A program made the translations under genes and the position numbers. The notes under the pieces were generated by a model, which saw nothing but the letters and a program-made list of their open reading frames with translations, did no database searches and was not told the origin of the DNA. DNA of 50,173 bases from JAVBLD01 sp031553705 (GTDB taxonomy: Bacteria; Bacteroidota; Bacteroidia; Bacteroidales; Marinifilaceae), in assembly GCA_031553705.1 (NCBI GenBank), contig JAVBLD010000013.1, positions 1-50,173 of the forward strand, given 5' to 3'. Below are positions 15,174 to 25,708 of the stretch, in pieces. Each line of letters starts with the position of its first letter. Positions within the stretch are counted from its first letter, which is position 1.

Positions 15174-17108
15174 ATGATTGATCAGACAACTATACAACGG
15201 ATTTTTGATGCGACTGATATATATGGCGTGGTTTCGGAGTTTGTACATCTGAAAAAGCGAGGAGTGAATTATGTCGGTTGTTGTCCTTTCCATAATGAGA
15301 AGACCGGGTCGTTTACCGTTTCTCCATCGAAAGGGATTTACAAGTGCTTTGGCTGTGGAAAAGGGGGAAATGCGGTGAATTTTATTATGGACCACGAACA
15401 GTTGTCTTATGTTGAGGCACTGAAATATCTGGCGGCAAAGTACGGTATCCCGGTGGAGGAGAAGGAACTGAGCGAAAATGAGCGGCGGGAGAAAAGCGAG
15501 CGGGAAAGTATGTTGATTGTTACCGGATATGCGCAAGAGTATTTTGTGCGGCAGCTGCATCATTCCGATGAAGGGAAATCAATAGGGTTAAGCTATTTCA
15601 AAAAACGGGGTTTGGATCCGGAGACGATTGAAAAATTCGGATTAGGATATAATCCGGAAGGTTGGGACGATTTTACAAAAACAGCTCTTGATCAGGGATA
15701 TAAGAAAGAATATCTGGTAAAAACCGGATTGACGATAGAGTCGGAAAAAGGGTTATTTGACCGTTTCAGGGGGCGGGTGATGTTTCCGGTGCGCGACATT
15801 GCAGGGAAGGTAATAGCCTTTGGCGGCCGGATCATGACTAATGATAAGAAAAGCGCAAAATACCTGAACTCTCCCGAATCGGATATTTATCATAAGAGCC
15901 GGACGCTATACGGCATCTATTTTGCGAAAAAGAGTATCGTACAACAAAACCGGTGCTACCTGGTCGAGGGCTATCTGGATGTGATCTCTTTTCACCGGAA
16001 AGGGGTTGAAAACACAGTAGCCTCTTCGGGTACCTCTTTGACGGTCGAACAGATTCGTCTGATCCACCGTTTGACGTCTAATGTAACCATTATTTATGAT
16101 GGGGATGCTGCTGGAATCAAGGCTTCTTTGCGTGGAATAGACCTTCTATTGGAGGAAGGACTTAATGTACGGGTTTTACCGCTACCGGAAGGTGAGGATC
16201 CCGATTCATTTGCACAAAAGCATACGCCGGAAGAGTTGATGATATATATTACTGGTCACGAGACCGATTTTATCCATTTCAAAACCAAACTGTTATCCGG
16301 GCAAGCCGGCGAAGATCCGGTCGAGCGGGCAAAAATGATTACCGACATCATAAAAAGTATATCCCTTATCCCCGATAGTATTACCCGTTCAGTATATGTC
16401 CGGCAGACCGCCGAGCAGATGAAGGTGGAGGAGAAAGTGCTTTATACCGAGATCGGACGATTCCGGAAAGAGGTAACCGGTGAGCGGCCAGTCGGCCATG
16501 GAACGATTCCGAAAATTACGAAGCAGGAGCTGCCGGCAGTAAGTATCCGGCCGGGTAACCCCTGTGAAGTGGAAGAAACTATTCTAATCCGCTATTTATT
16601 GCTTTTCGGTAACCTGGAGTTGTATGAAGAGCAGCGGGATCATCTGACTTATACGGTAAGCGTCGGGGAGTATATCATTAAAGAACTGGCTGAAGATGAA
16701 CTGGAAATGTTCAATCCCTGCTTGCAAGAGATTCAGAAAGAGTATTCTGACCATTATAAGGCTCCCGGCTTCATACCGGCCAAGTTTTTTATCGGTCATT
16801 CCAATCCGGCTATCAGCAGTTTTGTCGCCAATATTCTTTGCGAACCTTACGAGCTGAGTAAAATCTGGAGCCAGAAGGGAGATCGTATGGTGACCGAAGA
16901 GAAAATGTTGGTGGAGTTGTTACCTAAGATTGTCGATAATTACAAGATAAAGCGTATCGAGATGATGGCCCATGAGACAGACCATAAGATACTTGAGCTA
17001 CAAAATAACGGTGGAGAAGAGATTTTCGAATGGATCAGGAAAAAACATGCGATCAACAAGATCCGTGCAAAGATCAACGAAAAACTGCGCCGTACCGGGA
17101 TACGATAG
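15174..17108 (+). CDS. dnaG: DNA primase DnaG
   Basis: The 644-residue product has the three parts of a bacterial primase. The CHC2 zinc finger uses Cys37, His40, Cys58 and Cys61 (CCPFHNEKTGSF and YKCFGCGKGG). The central RNA-polymerase core has the Toprim glutamate in CYLVEGYLDV and the acidic pair in IIYDGDAAG. A helical C-terminal domain binds the replicative helicase. It lays down RNA primers at the replication fork. The start fits the family exactly (MIDQTTIQRIFDA). The gene stands alone, convergent with the ABC/RND operon that ends 11 bases away, with no visible terminator between. Confidence 0.97.
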   Translation: MIDQTTIQRIFDATDIYGVVSEFVHLKKRGVNYVGCCPFHNEKTGSFTVSPSKGIYKCFGCGKGGNAVNFIMDHEQLSYVEALKYLAAKYGIPVEEKELSENERREKSERESMLIVTGYAQEYFVRQLHHSDEGKSIGLSYFKKRGLDPETIEKFGLGYNPEGWDDFTKTALDQGYKKEYLVKTGLTIESEKGLFDRFRGRVMFPVRDIAGKVIAFGGRIMTNDKKSAKYLNSPESDIYHKSRTLYGIYFAKKSIVQQNRCYLVEGYLDVISFHRKGVENTVASSGTSLTVEQIRLIHRLTSNVTIIYDGDAAGIKASLRGIDLLLEEGLNVRVLPLPEGEDPDSFAQKHTPEELMIYITGHETDFIHFKTKLLSGQAGEDPVERAKMITDIIKSISLIPDSITRSVYVRQTAEQMKVEEKVLYTEIGRFRKEVTGERPVGHGTIPKITKQELPAVSIRPGNPCEVEETILIRYLLLFGNLELYEEQRDHLTYTVSVGEYIIKELAEDELEMFNPCLQEIQKEYSDHYKAPGFIPAKFFIGHSNPAISSFVANILCEPYELSKIWSQKGDRMVTEEKMLVELLPKIVDNYKIKRIEMMAHETDHKILELQNNGGEEIFEWIRKKHAINKIRAKINEKLRRTGIR

Positions 17109-17119
17109 AAATGTGAAAA

Positions 17120-17821
17120 CTAAATGTACTTCTCCCTGTTCTGGGTCTTGTAAAGACCGGTGAGCAGAAAGACTACCGAGCTGACAAAAATCACACAACG
17201 GTTTTCAAAAAGCGTGTCGTTGAACAGTAGCGGATTCTTATCCAATGGAATGTTAAACGGATTCATGAAGATATTCCATTTACTGATACCTAATGTTCCG
17301 TTCAGAATAAACAGGAGCAGCCCTATGATGATGATCAGCACGGCGGTTCCGTTGCCGTTCCTGACCATTGTGCTGAGCATGAAGCATAGTGTGCCGACAA
17401 ACAATGCCGGAGCCATCACTTGCATTGTCAGTTCGCCCGGGGATATCTCCACGACGATCCAGTTGGTGATCAAGGATAGAATGAAAGTGATGGCAAGGCA
17501 GATAATATAGGCGATCAACAGGCGGAACAACCATATTTTGTACCGGTAGTTGGGTATTCCGAAAATGATTTCGATGATCTTTGAATCCTGATCGTTCTGT
17601 ATTCCGAAGCAGGTAGGGTAGAAGATCAGTAGGATGGAAGGGATCAGCATAATGCTGTAAGCAGAAGCTTTAGTCACTTCCGTATCGGAGAAGATTGTTA
17701 CTCCTCCGGCTAATATATAAAAACCAACAGCGCTCAGTACAAAATAGATAAACTTATTTCCGAAGATAATCTTTATATTGTATCCGGTCAGTTTTGCTAT
17801 GGTAGTAATATACTGTTTCAT
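17120..17821 (-). CDS. ABC-2-type permease-like membrane protein
   Basis: The 233-residue product has six predicted membrane helices and no soluble domain. An early helix (FIYFVLSAVGFYILAGG), the loop FGIQNDQDSKIIEIIFGIP and the following helices resemble the membrane half of ABC-2 exporters that pair with a separate ATPase. It is the last gene of the seven-gene ABC/RND operon and starts 27 bases after the RND-ABC fusion gene, whose C-terminal ATPase is its obvious partner. The family assignment rests on topology and context more than on a strong motif. Confidence 0.6.
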   Translation of the reverse strand: MKQYITTIAKLTGYNIKIIFGNKFIYFVLSAVGFYILAGGVTIFSDTEVTKASAYSIMLIPSILLIFYPTCFGIQNDQDSKIIEIIFGIPNYRYKIWLFRLLIAYIICLAITFILSLITNWIVVEISPGELTMQVMAPALFVGTLCFMLSTMVRNGNGTAVLIIIIGLLLFILNGTLGISKWNIFMNPFNIPLDKNPLLFNDTLFENRCVIFVSSVVFLLTGLYKTQNREKYI

Positions 17822-17848
17822 TTTAAATGGTTGAAAGTTGATAGTGAA

Positions 17849-20800
17849 CTATTCTTTATTTACGGCTCTTCGTCCTTCATTTGTGATGATCTCTTCGTTG
17901 TTTGCCAGTTTCACTCCTCTCAATAGCCATAAATACGAATCTTCCAGCATCGGGCTGGTACGTACGGCTGAGGGAACCGGTTGTGTTTCGGACAGACATC
18001 TTACTTTAATGTTTTCGCCATTACGGATGTGATGGACGATCAACAGATTGGACGGAAGTTTTGCAAACTCCTGTATCGGAATCTCGAACAGCCAGGTCAC
18101 CTCTTTTGCAATGTTTGCCATATCGGTCGGTGTTCCGAGATATTTCAGCGAACCTTTGTTGATGACCCCTACCTGGTTGCATGAGCTGGCAATATCCTCA
18201 ATGATATGGGTTGAAAAGATTACAATACGTTTCCGTGAAAGCTCAACCAACAGGTTACGGAACCGGATGCGTTCCCGCGGGTCGAGCCCGGCGGTCGGTT
18301 CGTCGACGACCAATATACGGGGGAGGTTGAGCAACGTTTGGGCAATGCCGATACGCTGTTTCATACCGCCTGAGAAACTACCGATCTTCTTATCTTTATT
18401 TTCAGACATATGTACGGCCTCCAATACCTCTACGATCCGGTTTTGGCGGGTTTGTTTGTCATAGATTCCTTTCAGCATCGCCTGATATTCAAGAAATTCC
18501 GAGGCTGTCAGATTTTCGTAAGTACCGAATTCCTGCGGCAAGTAGCCGATCAGTCCTTGCAACTCTTCCCTTTTTGTTTGTGTATCAATGCCATTGATAA
18601 ATATCTTCCCATAGCTCTGTTCAAAAACACCACAGATAATCCGCATGAGGGTGGTTTTCCCGGCCCCGTTTGGCCCGAGCAATCCGAACATGCCTGTATG
18701 GATATCCAACGATATGGCATTGAGCGCTTTGAACGGCTCTTTCCGGTAGCCGATCATCGGTGCTTTTGTCGCCATAAGATAGATACTTTTCTTTATTCCC
18801 CGGAAGCGTCCGTCGATCAGATCGATATTAATATTGTATTTGTGTATCCGGTCGGACAGGTATCGGATCAGAATGCCTGCATACCATAATAGGCCCAGTA
18901 AAACAGGGATGCCGCTGTCCCCGAATTTTATCGCAGCCCATACCAGACTGAACAACGGCATAAAATAGTAAACCGCGATATATACGATTCGTGTGATCCG
19001 GCTTGCCAGCCGGTAACCCTGAAAGGTGAAATATTGCTGGAATATAGAGATCAGTTTAATAAAAAATATCCAGGTCAATGCGGCAAACAGAATCGCCCAG
19101 AAGGCCAACACTTGATAAAAATAGGTGAAATAAACCAGAAATCCGGCGATAGGGGTGAGCCATACTAACGGGTGCATATCTTTTAGGTAGTGATACTCCT
19201 CTTTCAAGCCGAGACGTTGCCTGATACGAAGTCCGGATGTCCACTCTCTTTGGAATTTGGACGGTTGTCCATATATTTTCACCAGATTGCGGATCTGGAT
19301 CCGTATCTCTTCGTTTTCCGGAATGATGTTACTCTTTGCCTGGCGCAAGCTGGTTTCCATAAACCATGTGAATCCCGGAATAAGGATAACGGCGCCTATC
19401 AGATAGCCTATTTGCCAGACAATGGAGTCAATAAAGAAATATATCCCCACTACCGCGGCAACCAACAAGCTGATTTGAAGAATCTTCATAAATAGGCTTT
19501 GGGTGCGTAGCCGGCGGAGTGCATCTTCCATTCCGGAATAGAGGGTCGGAATAATAACCAACGTTAACAGGGTACTCATGGTTAATCCTCCGATCACAGT
19601 GATCGCAAAGGGTGCACCTAATCCTGATACAAATTCGCCTTGTCCCATAGCCAGCGGGAACATAGCGACAATTGTGGTGATAGCGGTAATCAGTATGGGA
19701 CGTAAGCGCGAAATGCCAGCAGTGATCAGGGCCCTCGGCTTGCGGTTGCCGTTACGCCTCAACAACGACGTATAGTCGATCAGGATGATACTGTTGTTTA
19801 CAACAATTCCGATCAGGATGATGAAGCCGATTATTACATTGGCATTCATCAGGGAGTTACTCGTAAAGAGTAGTACCAGCAACGAACCGATAGCCGCCAA
19901 TGGAATAGCAAACATTAATACGATCGGGGCGCTTAATGACTCGAACACTGCGGCCAGGATCATATAAATGATCAGGAAGGCGGCCAGGATCAGAAATGTA
20001 AATTCGTCGGTTTCGTTCTCCTCATGAACCACTTCAATGGCAATTCCGGCCGGAATGTCAGAACCTTGTACCAACTCGTCGATTTCGGTACGTGCGCTTT
20101 CGAGTAGCTTTTTCGATTCGTTTACATCGGAAGAGAAACGGTAATTGATCACAACTTCCTTGTCCTGGTTGACACGGTTTATATTTCCTTGCCCGCGGGT
20201 AAGGTTGATCTTACTGAAACTCCTTAGCTCGACGAGTGAGCTGTTCTGGTTGGTTACATTTAGGTTGCGTAGATCCTCAAGAGTACGTTGGGGCTGTTGT
20301 TCCTCCTCTTTCTCTTTTTCAACAAGTTGTTTATCCTTGATGATAATGTCATATTCCTGGTTGCCTGCTTTATATTTTATAGAGGTAGTATTTTGCGGTG
20401 CAAAATTGCTTAGTTCGCCAACTACATTGGTAGGAGTGATGTCATATATTCCCATCAGGTATTGATCGAACATGATCCGTGATTCGGGCTTTCCTTGTGT
20501 TGCACTGACGGAAGCGCTGCTGATGTTTTCAAGTTCTTCCAACTGGAATTTCAGAAACTCCGCCAGATTTGTCATCACCTCAAAATCCTGTCCTTTGATC
20601 TTGATTTTTTCGCTTTGACTGCCGACTCCCATTCTTCTCAGCAGAGCATCTCCTCCGGCGAGGCTGCTACCGCCGCCCTGGAAGTTCTCGCTGCTCTCAA
20701 TCGCATCAAGGCTGACATTCGAAATCTGTAAGCCTTTGGTCAGGTTGATAACGACACTCTTCAGTTCATTCAATGTTTTTTTACCGATCTTTTCATAGTC

Positions 20801-22618
20801 TTCTTTCAGCTTGATGGTGATGTTGGCTTCTGTTGGATACACCTTGCTGCTGAATTGCTCTATCTCAGGCACCTCGCGAAGCAAATCTTCATAAATCCTT
20901 ATTGCGTCGTCGGTCTTAAGAAGGGTATTCCCGGAAGAGAATGTCATATACACATTAAATGTGTCGGCATTTACCTCTTTTAAGGTATTTAACGTTAATG
21001 TCAGCGACAGGGCGATTGTAATGAATAGAACCAGAATACAGGTAATGATCACTGCTGCCGGTTTCCGAAGGGACATCTTTAGCAGCGCGATATACATCTG
21101 TATTAACCGGTTGTGGATCGATATCTTATTGAAATTTGTTTGTTCGCCCTGTTTTTTCATAAACTGATTGATCGCCATCGGTATCAGCAGCAACGCTACA
21201 ATCAATGAAATCGTGAGGGTAGCGATAATAGAGACCCCGATATGTTCCCCGATCAATTTTAACAGGAAATCATCCGAAAAAACAAAAGGAAGGAATACTG
21301 TAACCGTTGTCAATGTCGCAGCAAATATGGCTTTCCGGACTTCTTTCGTTCCACGGATGGAGGCCTCTTCTGCTGGTACCCCGATACTTCGCAATCGGAA
21401 AACATTTTCCATGACGACGACGGAGTTATCGAGCAACATTCCCACAGCAAGTGCAATACCGGTTAATGTCAACGTATTGATCGTGATATCAAAAAGATAG
21501 AAGAAGTAGAAAGAGGAGAAAACCGAAATGGGTATAGCTAGGGTAATAAATGAAACGATTTTGAAATTGCGTAGGAAAAGATAGAGGATAAAAACCGCCA
21601 GCATTGCTCCCGTCAGTCCGAGATTGATGATAGTGTTGATGTTATTGCTCATCGTTTCCGCGTTATCCAGGTCTACACGTATGTTTACCCCTTTGGATTC
21701 GAGTTCCGTATTTAGGTGATCAATGTCTTTGCGTATCCTTTCCGACAAATCGATGATATTGGCTAACGGCGCCTTGGAAACAATGCAGGTGACTACCTCC
21801 TTCCCGTTTACACGGGAGTAGGATTCCTCTTCTTTTATTCCGAAGTAGATCTCCGCAACATCTTTTAGTAAAACAGGTCCTTTAGCAACGACAATATTGC
21901 CCAGATCTTCTGTCGCCAGGTATTCGGCCGTTACGTTTACAAAATATTGTTTATTGGTTTCCCGTACCGTACCCGCAAATGTTTTTTCGGACATATTCTT
22001 ATTAATCAGCGAGCTGATCTGGGTGGCCGTAATATGTAACGCATCGCATTTTTCCCGGTCGAGTATGATTGCTATGCTTTTCTGGCGTCCTCCGATTGCT
22101 GTGACGGATGCAACTCCATTGACATTTTCGAGGATAGGAACAATTTCGGCATCAGTAATATTCCGTACATAATCGATATCCTCATCTCCCAATATCTGCA
22201 ATGTCATAAATTGATCGCTCACCATACCGGTTGCGGCTTTATTTACCTGTACCGTAAACTCTTCCGGAATATTTCTCGAGATGGCTTTGATCTTTTCTTC
22301 AAGCTTTAGAAAAGCGTATTTAGTATTGGTGTTTTTTGTGAATGAAATGGAAATTCTTGCATTGCGCGTTGTGATCCGGGTATTGATATCTTCGACGCCC
22401 TCGAGGGAACTGATGGCTCCTTCTACCGGAATCGCCGCCTGGCTTTCGATATATTTCGGGTCCAGTTCGTTCCTTGTTGAAATATTGACACTTAATGACG
22501 GAAGGTCGGCATTTGGATATAGTTCCATCGCCAGATAACTGTATGAGAAATATCCCATCAGGGTCAGGCCGACGAAAATCATCGAAATCAGGACTTTCCG
22601 GTTTATCAGTTTATCCAT
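17849..22618 (-). CDS. RND transporter fused to extra membrane helices and an ABC ATPase
   Basis: This is one uninterrupted 1589-residue frame. Residues 1-1030 form a complete RND (HAE type) transporter; the relay region reads GMLLDNSVVVMEN (Asp397, Asn398), and GIVVNNSIILIDY has Asn941 where AcrB has Lys940. Residues about 1046-1255 add around six membrane helices. Residues about 1290-1500 are a complete ABC ATPase with Walker A GPNGAGKT (1315-1322), Q-loop Gln1362, signature SGGMKQ (1416-1421), Walker B VVDEP and switch His1471. A tail of about 90 residues follows. It lies 33 bases after an RND gene and 27 before an ABC permease gene. An RND pump and an ABC ATPase in one chain is not an arrangement I know as characterised. 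The join lacks stops or a restart signal, so a sequencing artefact is unlikely. Confidence 0.85.
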   Translation of the reverse strand: MDKLINRKVLISMIFVGLTLMGYFSYSYLAMELYPNADLPSLSVNISTRNELDPKYIESQAAIPVEGAISSLEGVEDINTRITTRNARISISFTKNTNTKYAFLKLEEKIKAISRNIPEEFTVQVNKAATGMVSDQFMTLQILGDEDIDYVRNITDAEIVPILENVNGVASVTAIGGRQKSIAIILDREKCDALHITATQISSLINKNMSEKTFAGTVRETNKQYFVNVTAEYLATEDLGNIVVAKGPVLLKDVAEIYFGIKEEESYSRVNGKEVVTCIVSKAPLANIIDLSERIRKDIDHLNTELESKGVNIRVDLDNAETMSNNINTIINLGLTGAMLAVFILYLFLRNFKIVSFITLAIPISVFSSFYFFYLFDITINTLTLTGIALAVGMLLDNSVVVMENVFRLRSIGVPAEEASIRGTKEVRKAIFAATLTTVTVFLPFVFSDDFLLKLIGEHIGVSIIATLTISLIVALLLIPMAINQFMKKQGEQTNFNKISIHNRLIQMYIALLKMSLRKPAAVIITCILVLFITIALSLTLTLNTLKEVNADTFNVYMTFSSGNTLLKTDDAIRIYEDLLREVPEIEQFSSKVYPTEANITIKLKEDYEKIGKKTLNELKSVVINLTKGLQISNVSLDAIESSENFQGGGSSLAGGDALLRRMGVGSQSEKIKIKGQDFEVMTNLAEFLKFQLEELENISSASVSATQGKPESRIMFDQYLMGIYDITPTNVVGELSNFAPQNTTSIKYKAGNQEYDIIIKDKQLVEKEKEEEQQPQRTLEDLRNLNVTNQNSSLVELRSFSKINLTRGQGNINRVNQDKEVVINYRFSSDVNESKKLLESARTEIDELVQGSDIPAGIAIEVVHEENETDEFTFLILAAFLIIYMILAAVFESLSAPIVLMFAIPLAAIGSLLVLLFTSNSLMNANVIIGFIILIGIVVNNSIILIDYTSLLRRNGNRKPRALITAGISRLRPILITAITTIVAMFPLAMGQGEFVSGLGAPFAITVIGGLTMSTLLTLVIIPTLYSGMEDALRRLRTQSLFMKILQISLLVAAVVGIYFFIDSIVWQIGYLIGAVILIPGFTWFMETSLRQAKSNIIPENEEIRIQIRNLVKIYGQPSKFQREWTSGLRIRQRLGLKEEYHYLKDMHPLVWLTPIAGFLVYFTYFYQVLAFWAILFAALTWIFFIKLISIFQQYFTFQGYRLASRITRIVYIAVYYFMPLFSLVWAAIKFGDSGIPVLLGLLWYAGILIRYLSDRIHKYNINIDLIDGRFRGIKKSIYLMATKAPMIGYRKEPFKALNAISLDIHTGMFGLLGPNGAGKTTLMRIICGVFEQSYGKIFINGIDTQTKREELQGLIGYLPQEFGTYENLTASEFLEYQAMLKGIYDKQTRQNRIVEVLEAVHMSENKDKKIGSFSGGMKQRIGIAQTLLNLPRILVVDEPTAGLDPRERIRFRNLLVELSRKRIVIFSTHIIEDIASSCNQVGVINKGSLKYLGTPTDMANIAKEVTWLFEIPIQEFAKLPSNLLIVHHIRNGENIKVRCLSETQPVPSAVRTSPMLEDSYLWLLRGVKLANNEEIITNEGRRAVNKE

Positions 22619-22651
22619 TTTTTTAACTTTTAGATTCTTGATCCTTGTTTC

Positions 22652-25600
22652 CTATGCCTCTTTTTTTTCTTTCTTGTCAATGATATAGTATACACAAGGA
22701 ATGACGACCAATGTCATGATCGTCGAGGTAAAAAGCCCGCCGATTACTGCTAACGCCATCGGAGAACGTAAAGATGCCCCCTCGCCGAACCCGAAGCACA
22801 TCGGTAATAATGCCAGGATGGTAGTCAGGCTGGTCATGATGATCGGCCGTATACGCTGTTGGGCGGCTCCCATAAGTGCATTTGTCAGATCCAGACCGGA
22901 TTCTTTCAGTTTATTCGTGGCATCGACCAATAGGATCGAATTGTTGACCGCGATTCCCGCCAGCATGATGATGCCGATGAATGCCATCATATTCAGAGAG
23001 GTCCCGGTCAACAGGAAAGCATAGATACAGCCCACGCCTGCCAGAGGAATGGTCAGCAGGATGGTAAACGGATGGCGCAAAGATTCGAATTGGGATGCCA
23101 TAACCATATATACCAGAACGATGGATAAAATTAATGCAAGCGAAAGCCCATTGAACGACTCTGCTCGTTTTTCTTCTTCTCCGGTGATTTTTGCCGAATA
23201 TTTAGCCGGAAAATCCACTTCATTCAATTGAGCTTTGATTGCAGGAGTTACATTTCCCAGGGTATAGTCTTTTTCAAGCATCGCCGTTATCGTTCCGATC
23301 CGGTTCTGGTTATGCCGGATGATCTCTTTAGGCGCAATACTGATCGATACCTCTGCGATTTCTCCCAACCGGTACTTTTGATTGCCTTGCATGATCTCTA
23401 CATTCTGGAGGTCACTCAATGTTATTTCAGGTACTTTAATCTCTATACTGATCGGCTCTCCCCCCGATTCGAAACTTCCTGCTGCGGTGCCGTTCAGCTT
23501 TTCTTTTACCTGGTTTGCTACACTGGCGATATCGATACCGTAAATACCGCTCCGAAGGCGGTCTATCGAGATATTGACCTCGGGAGCTCCTTTTTCCATT
23601 GAGGTTTTAATATCATAGATGCCTTTAACGGTTGAGATTTTTTGTTTCACCTCTTCACAGAGCTCTTCGAGTAGCTCAACCTCCTCCCCTTTGATTTCGA
23701 CCACAACCGGCGCGCCTTCTATACCCAAAATACTTTGTAGTGCCGATTGCTCTTTCTGAAATGAAACCTCTACACCGTCAGGTAATGTGTAATTGTTGTT
23801 TATTTTTGCGATCAGTATATCGGCATCTATGGCGGATTTCTCCTGTAACTTCACTTTGATTTCCGCCTGATTGCTCTCTTCCGATTTCTCGCTGTTCCGA
23901 TTTTCCGTACTTGAAGGTCCGGCTTGTGTATAGATCCACTCGATGTTTTCTCCTCCCAGGTCGCTGATCATCCGTTCTATAGATGCTGCGGCATAGTCGG
24001 TACTTTCCAGACGGGTTCCCGGTTCGAGGGTGATCAATACCGTAAATTCTTTCGATTCGGCTTTGGGCATAAACTCTTTATCGATAAACGGTAATAACAT
24101 GTAGCTACCTATCATAAAAAGAACAGCTATTCCTATCACCATATATTTGTGTTTCAGTAGTTTGCCGACAACGCGGCCGTAACCGGTGATTTTTATAGAG
24201 TTTGTCGTTTCGGATTTTTTGACATAGCGTGATGCCAGCATCGGAATCAGCATCATGGCAACAAACAGGGAAGAGAAAAGTGAAAACGATACTGTCCAGG
24301 CCTGTTCTTTGAATAATTCGCCGGCAGCGCCCTGAATGTATACAATCGGGAGAAATACGACAATAGTGGTCAAGGTCGAAGAAATGATCGGGCCTGCCAC
24401 TTCGGAAGTTCCTTTTATTGCCGCATCCCGGGGGGATATACCGTTCTCAAGATTCCGATAGATATTTTCCATGACGACAATGGCATTGTCGATCAACATA
24501 CCGGCGCCCAACGCCAGTCCTCCTAATGTCATAATGTTGATAGTCAATCCATTGAAATACATTAGATTGAACGTTGCAATAATGGAAACGGGTATTGAAA
24601 TACTTACAATCAAGGTAGTATTTATCCTCCGCAGGAAGATATAAATGATAATCATCGCCAGTAAAATCCCCATCAGAGCAGAACTTTTAACTTCTCCGAT
24701 GGATGATGCGATAAAATTCCCCTGGTTTTCGATAATATTAAATTTGTATCCCGGCATGCTCTTCTTCAGGTCTTCCAGTTTTGCCAGTACATTTTCGACC
24801 ACCTTTACCGTATTGAATTTATTTTCTTTATAGACGCTGATTCCTAATGCACGTTCGCCATTGAACCGGGAGATATTCTTAGGTTCCTCATTCTTCATCT
24901 GTATTTCCGCCACATCTTTCAGATAGACCGGCGCCTTCACGTTCGAATGTTCGCTTGTCGGTTCTTTAAAAGCAACAATTATATTACCGATATCTTCTAT
25001 GCTCCTGACTAAGTTGACCCCTTTGACGGTATATTGAATATCGTTGTCTACGATTGTCCCTCCGGACACATTCCGGTTTAAGCTTTCGATCTTACCGGCG
25101 ATTGTGCTGGCCGTCAGATTGAATGCCTCGAGCATATACGAGTTGGTTTTGATCTCGATGTATGCATTTTCCTGTCCGTTGAGTTGAATATCCGCCACCC
25201 CGTCGAGGCGCACCAGTTCGCTGCGCATGTAATTCTCTGCGATTTTTCGCAGCTCGTTCATATCCTTTATTTCATTGTGACTCAATGAGAATACGACAAC
25301 CGGCGCGGCGTTTGCATCATAGCGGGATACATCCAATGAGGTGATTTCCTCATTTTGTGCAATTTGCGACATACTTCGCTGTAAATCCAGAAAGGCGGCA
25401 TCCATATCCTGATCCCAGTCGTACTCGACTGTGATACTGGCTTTCCCGACCATACTGCTGCTGGTTACATTTTTTACCCCTTCCTGTCGGGCAGCCATCG
25501 CTTCTATATTGATCACGAATTGTTTTTCGATCTCTTCAGGCGGGCGTTCGCCTACCTGCAGGTCTATATAGAGTGCCGGGTTTTTCAGATCCGGAAACAG

Positions 25601-25708
25601 ATCTGTTCCCAGTTTATTGTACGATATAATACCGAGCAGACATATCCCCAAAGTGATCATTAATACGCTTACCGGATACTTTACTGCGAATTTTGTTATT
25701 CCATTCAT
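22652..25708 (-). CDS. RND efflux transporter (HAE type) of the ABC/RND operon
   Basis: The 1018-residue product is a full-length RND transporter with two porter domains and twelve helices. Its relay region reads GMLIDNAIVVMEN (Asp407, Asn408), and GIAVNNSILLVDAT has Asn in place of the AcrB lysine, as in the fused paralogue encoded next. The DN/NN form also occurs in other HAE pumps, so it does not by itself mean a dead protein. It may form mixed trimers with the RND part of the fusion, as MdtB and MdtC do, sharing one adaptor and one TolC channel; that is inference. Confidence 0.9.
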   Translation of the reverse strand: MNGITKFAVKYPVSVLMITLGICLLGIISYNKLGTDLFPDLKNPALYIDLQVGERPPEEIEKQFVINIEAMAARQEGVKNVTSSSMVGKASITVEYDWDQDMDAAFLDLQRSMSQIAQNEEITSLDVSRYDANAAPVVVFSLSHNEIKDMNELRKIAENYMRSELVRLDGVADIQLNGQENAYIEIKTNSYMLEAFNLTASTIAGKIESLNRNVSGGTIVDNDIQYTVKGVNLVRSIEDIGNIIVAFKEPTSEHSNVKAPVYLKDVAEIQMKNEEPKNISRFNGERALGISVYKENKFNTVKVVENVLAKLEDLKKSMPGYKFNIIENQGNFIASSIGEVKSSALMGILLAMIIIYIFLRRINTTLIVSISIPVSIIATFNLMYFNGLTINIMTLGGLALGAGMLIDNAIVVMENIYRNLENGISPRDAAIKGTSEVAGPIISSTLTTIVVFLPIVYIQGAAGELFKEQAWTVSFSLFSSLFVAMMLIPMLASRYVKKSETTNSIKITGYGRVVGKLLKHKYMVIGIAVLFMIGSYMLLPFIDKEFMPKAESKEFTVLITLEPGTRLESTDYAAASIERMISDLGGENIEWIYTQAGPSSTENRNSEKSEESNQAEIKVKLQEKSAIDADILIAKINNNYTLPDGVEVSFQKEQSALQSILGIEGAPVVVEIKGEEVELLEELCEEVKQKISTVKGIYDIKTSMEKGAPEVNISIDRLRSGIYGIDIASVANQVKEKLNGTAAGSFESGGEPISIEIKVPEITLSDLQNVEIMQGNQKYRLGEIAEVSISIAPKEIIRHNQNRIGTITAMLEKDYTLGNVTPAIKAQLNEVDFPAKYSAKITGEEEKRAESFNGLSLALILSIVLVYMVMASQFESLRHPFTILLTIPLAGVGCIYAFLLTGTSLNMMAFIGIIMLAGIAVNNSILLVDATNKLKESGLDLTNALMGAAQQRIRPIIMTSLTTILALLPMCFGFGEGASLRSPMALAVIGGLFTSTIMTLVVIPCVYYIIDKKEKKEA

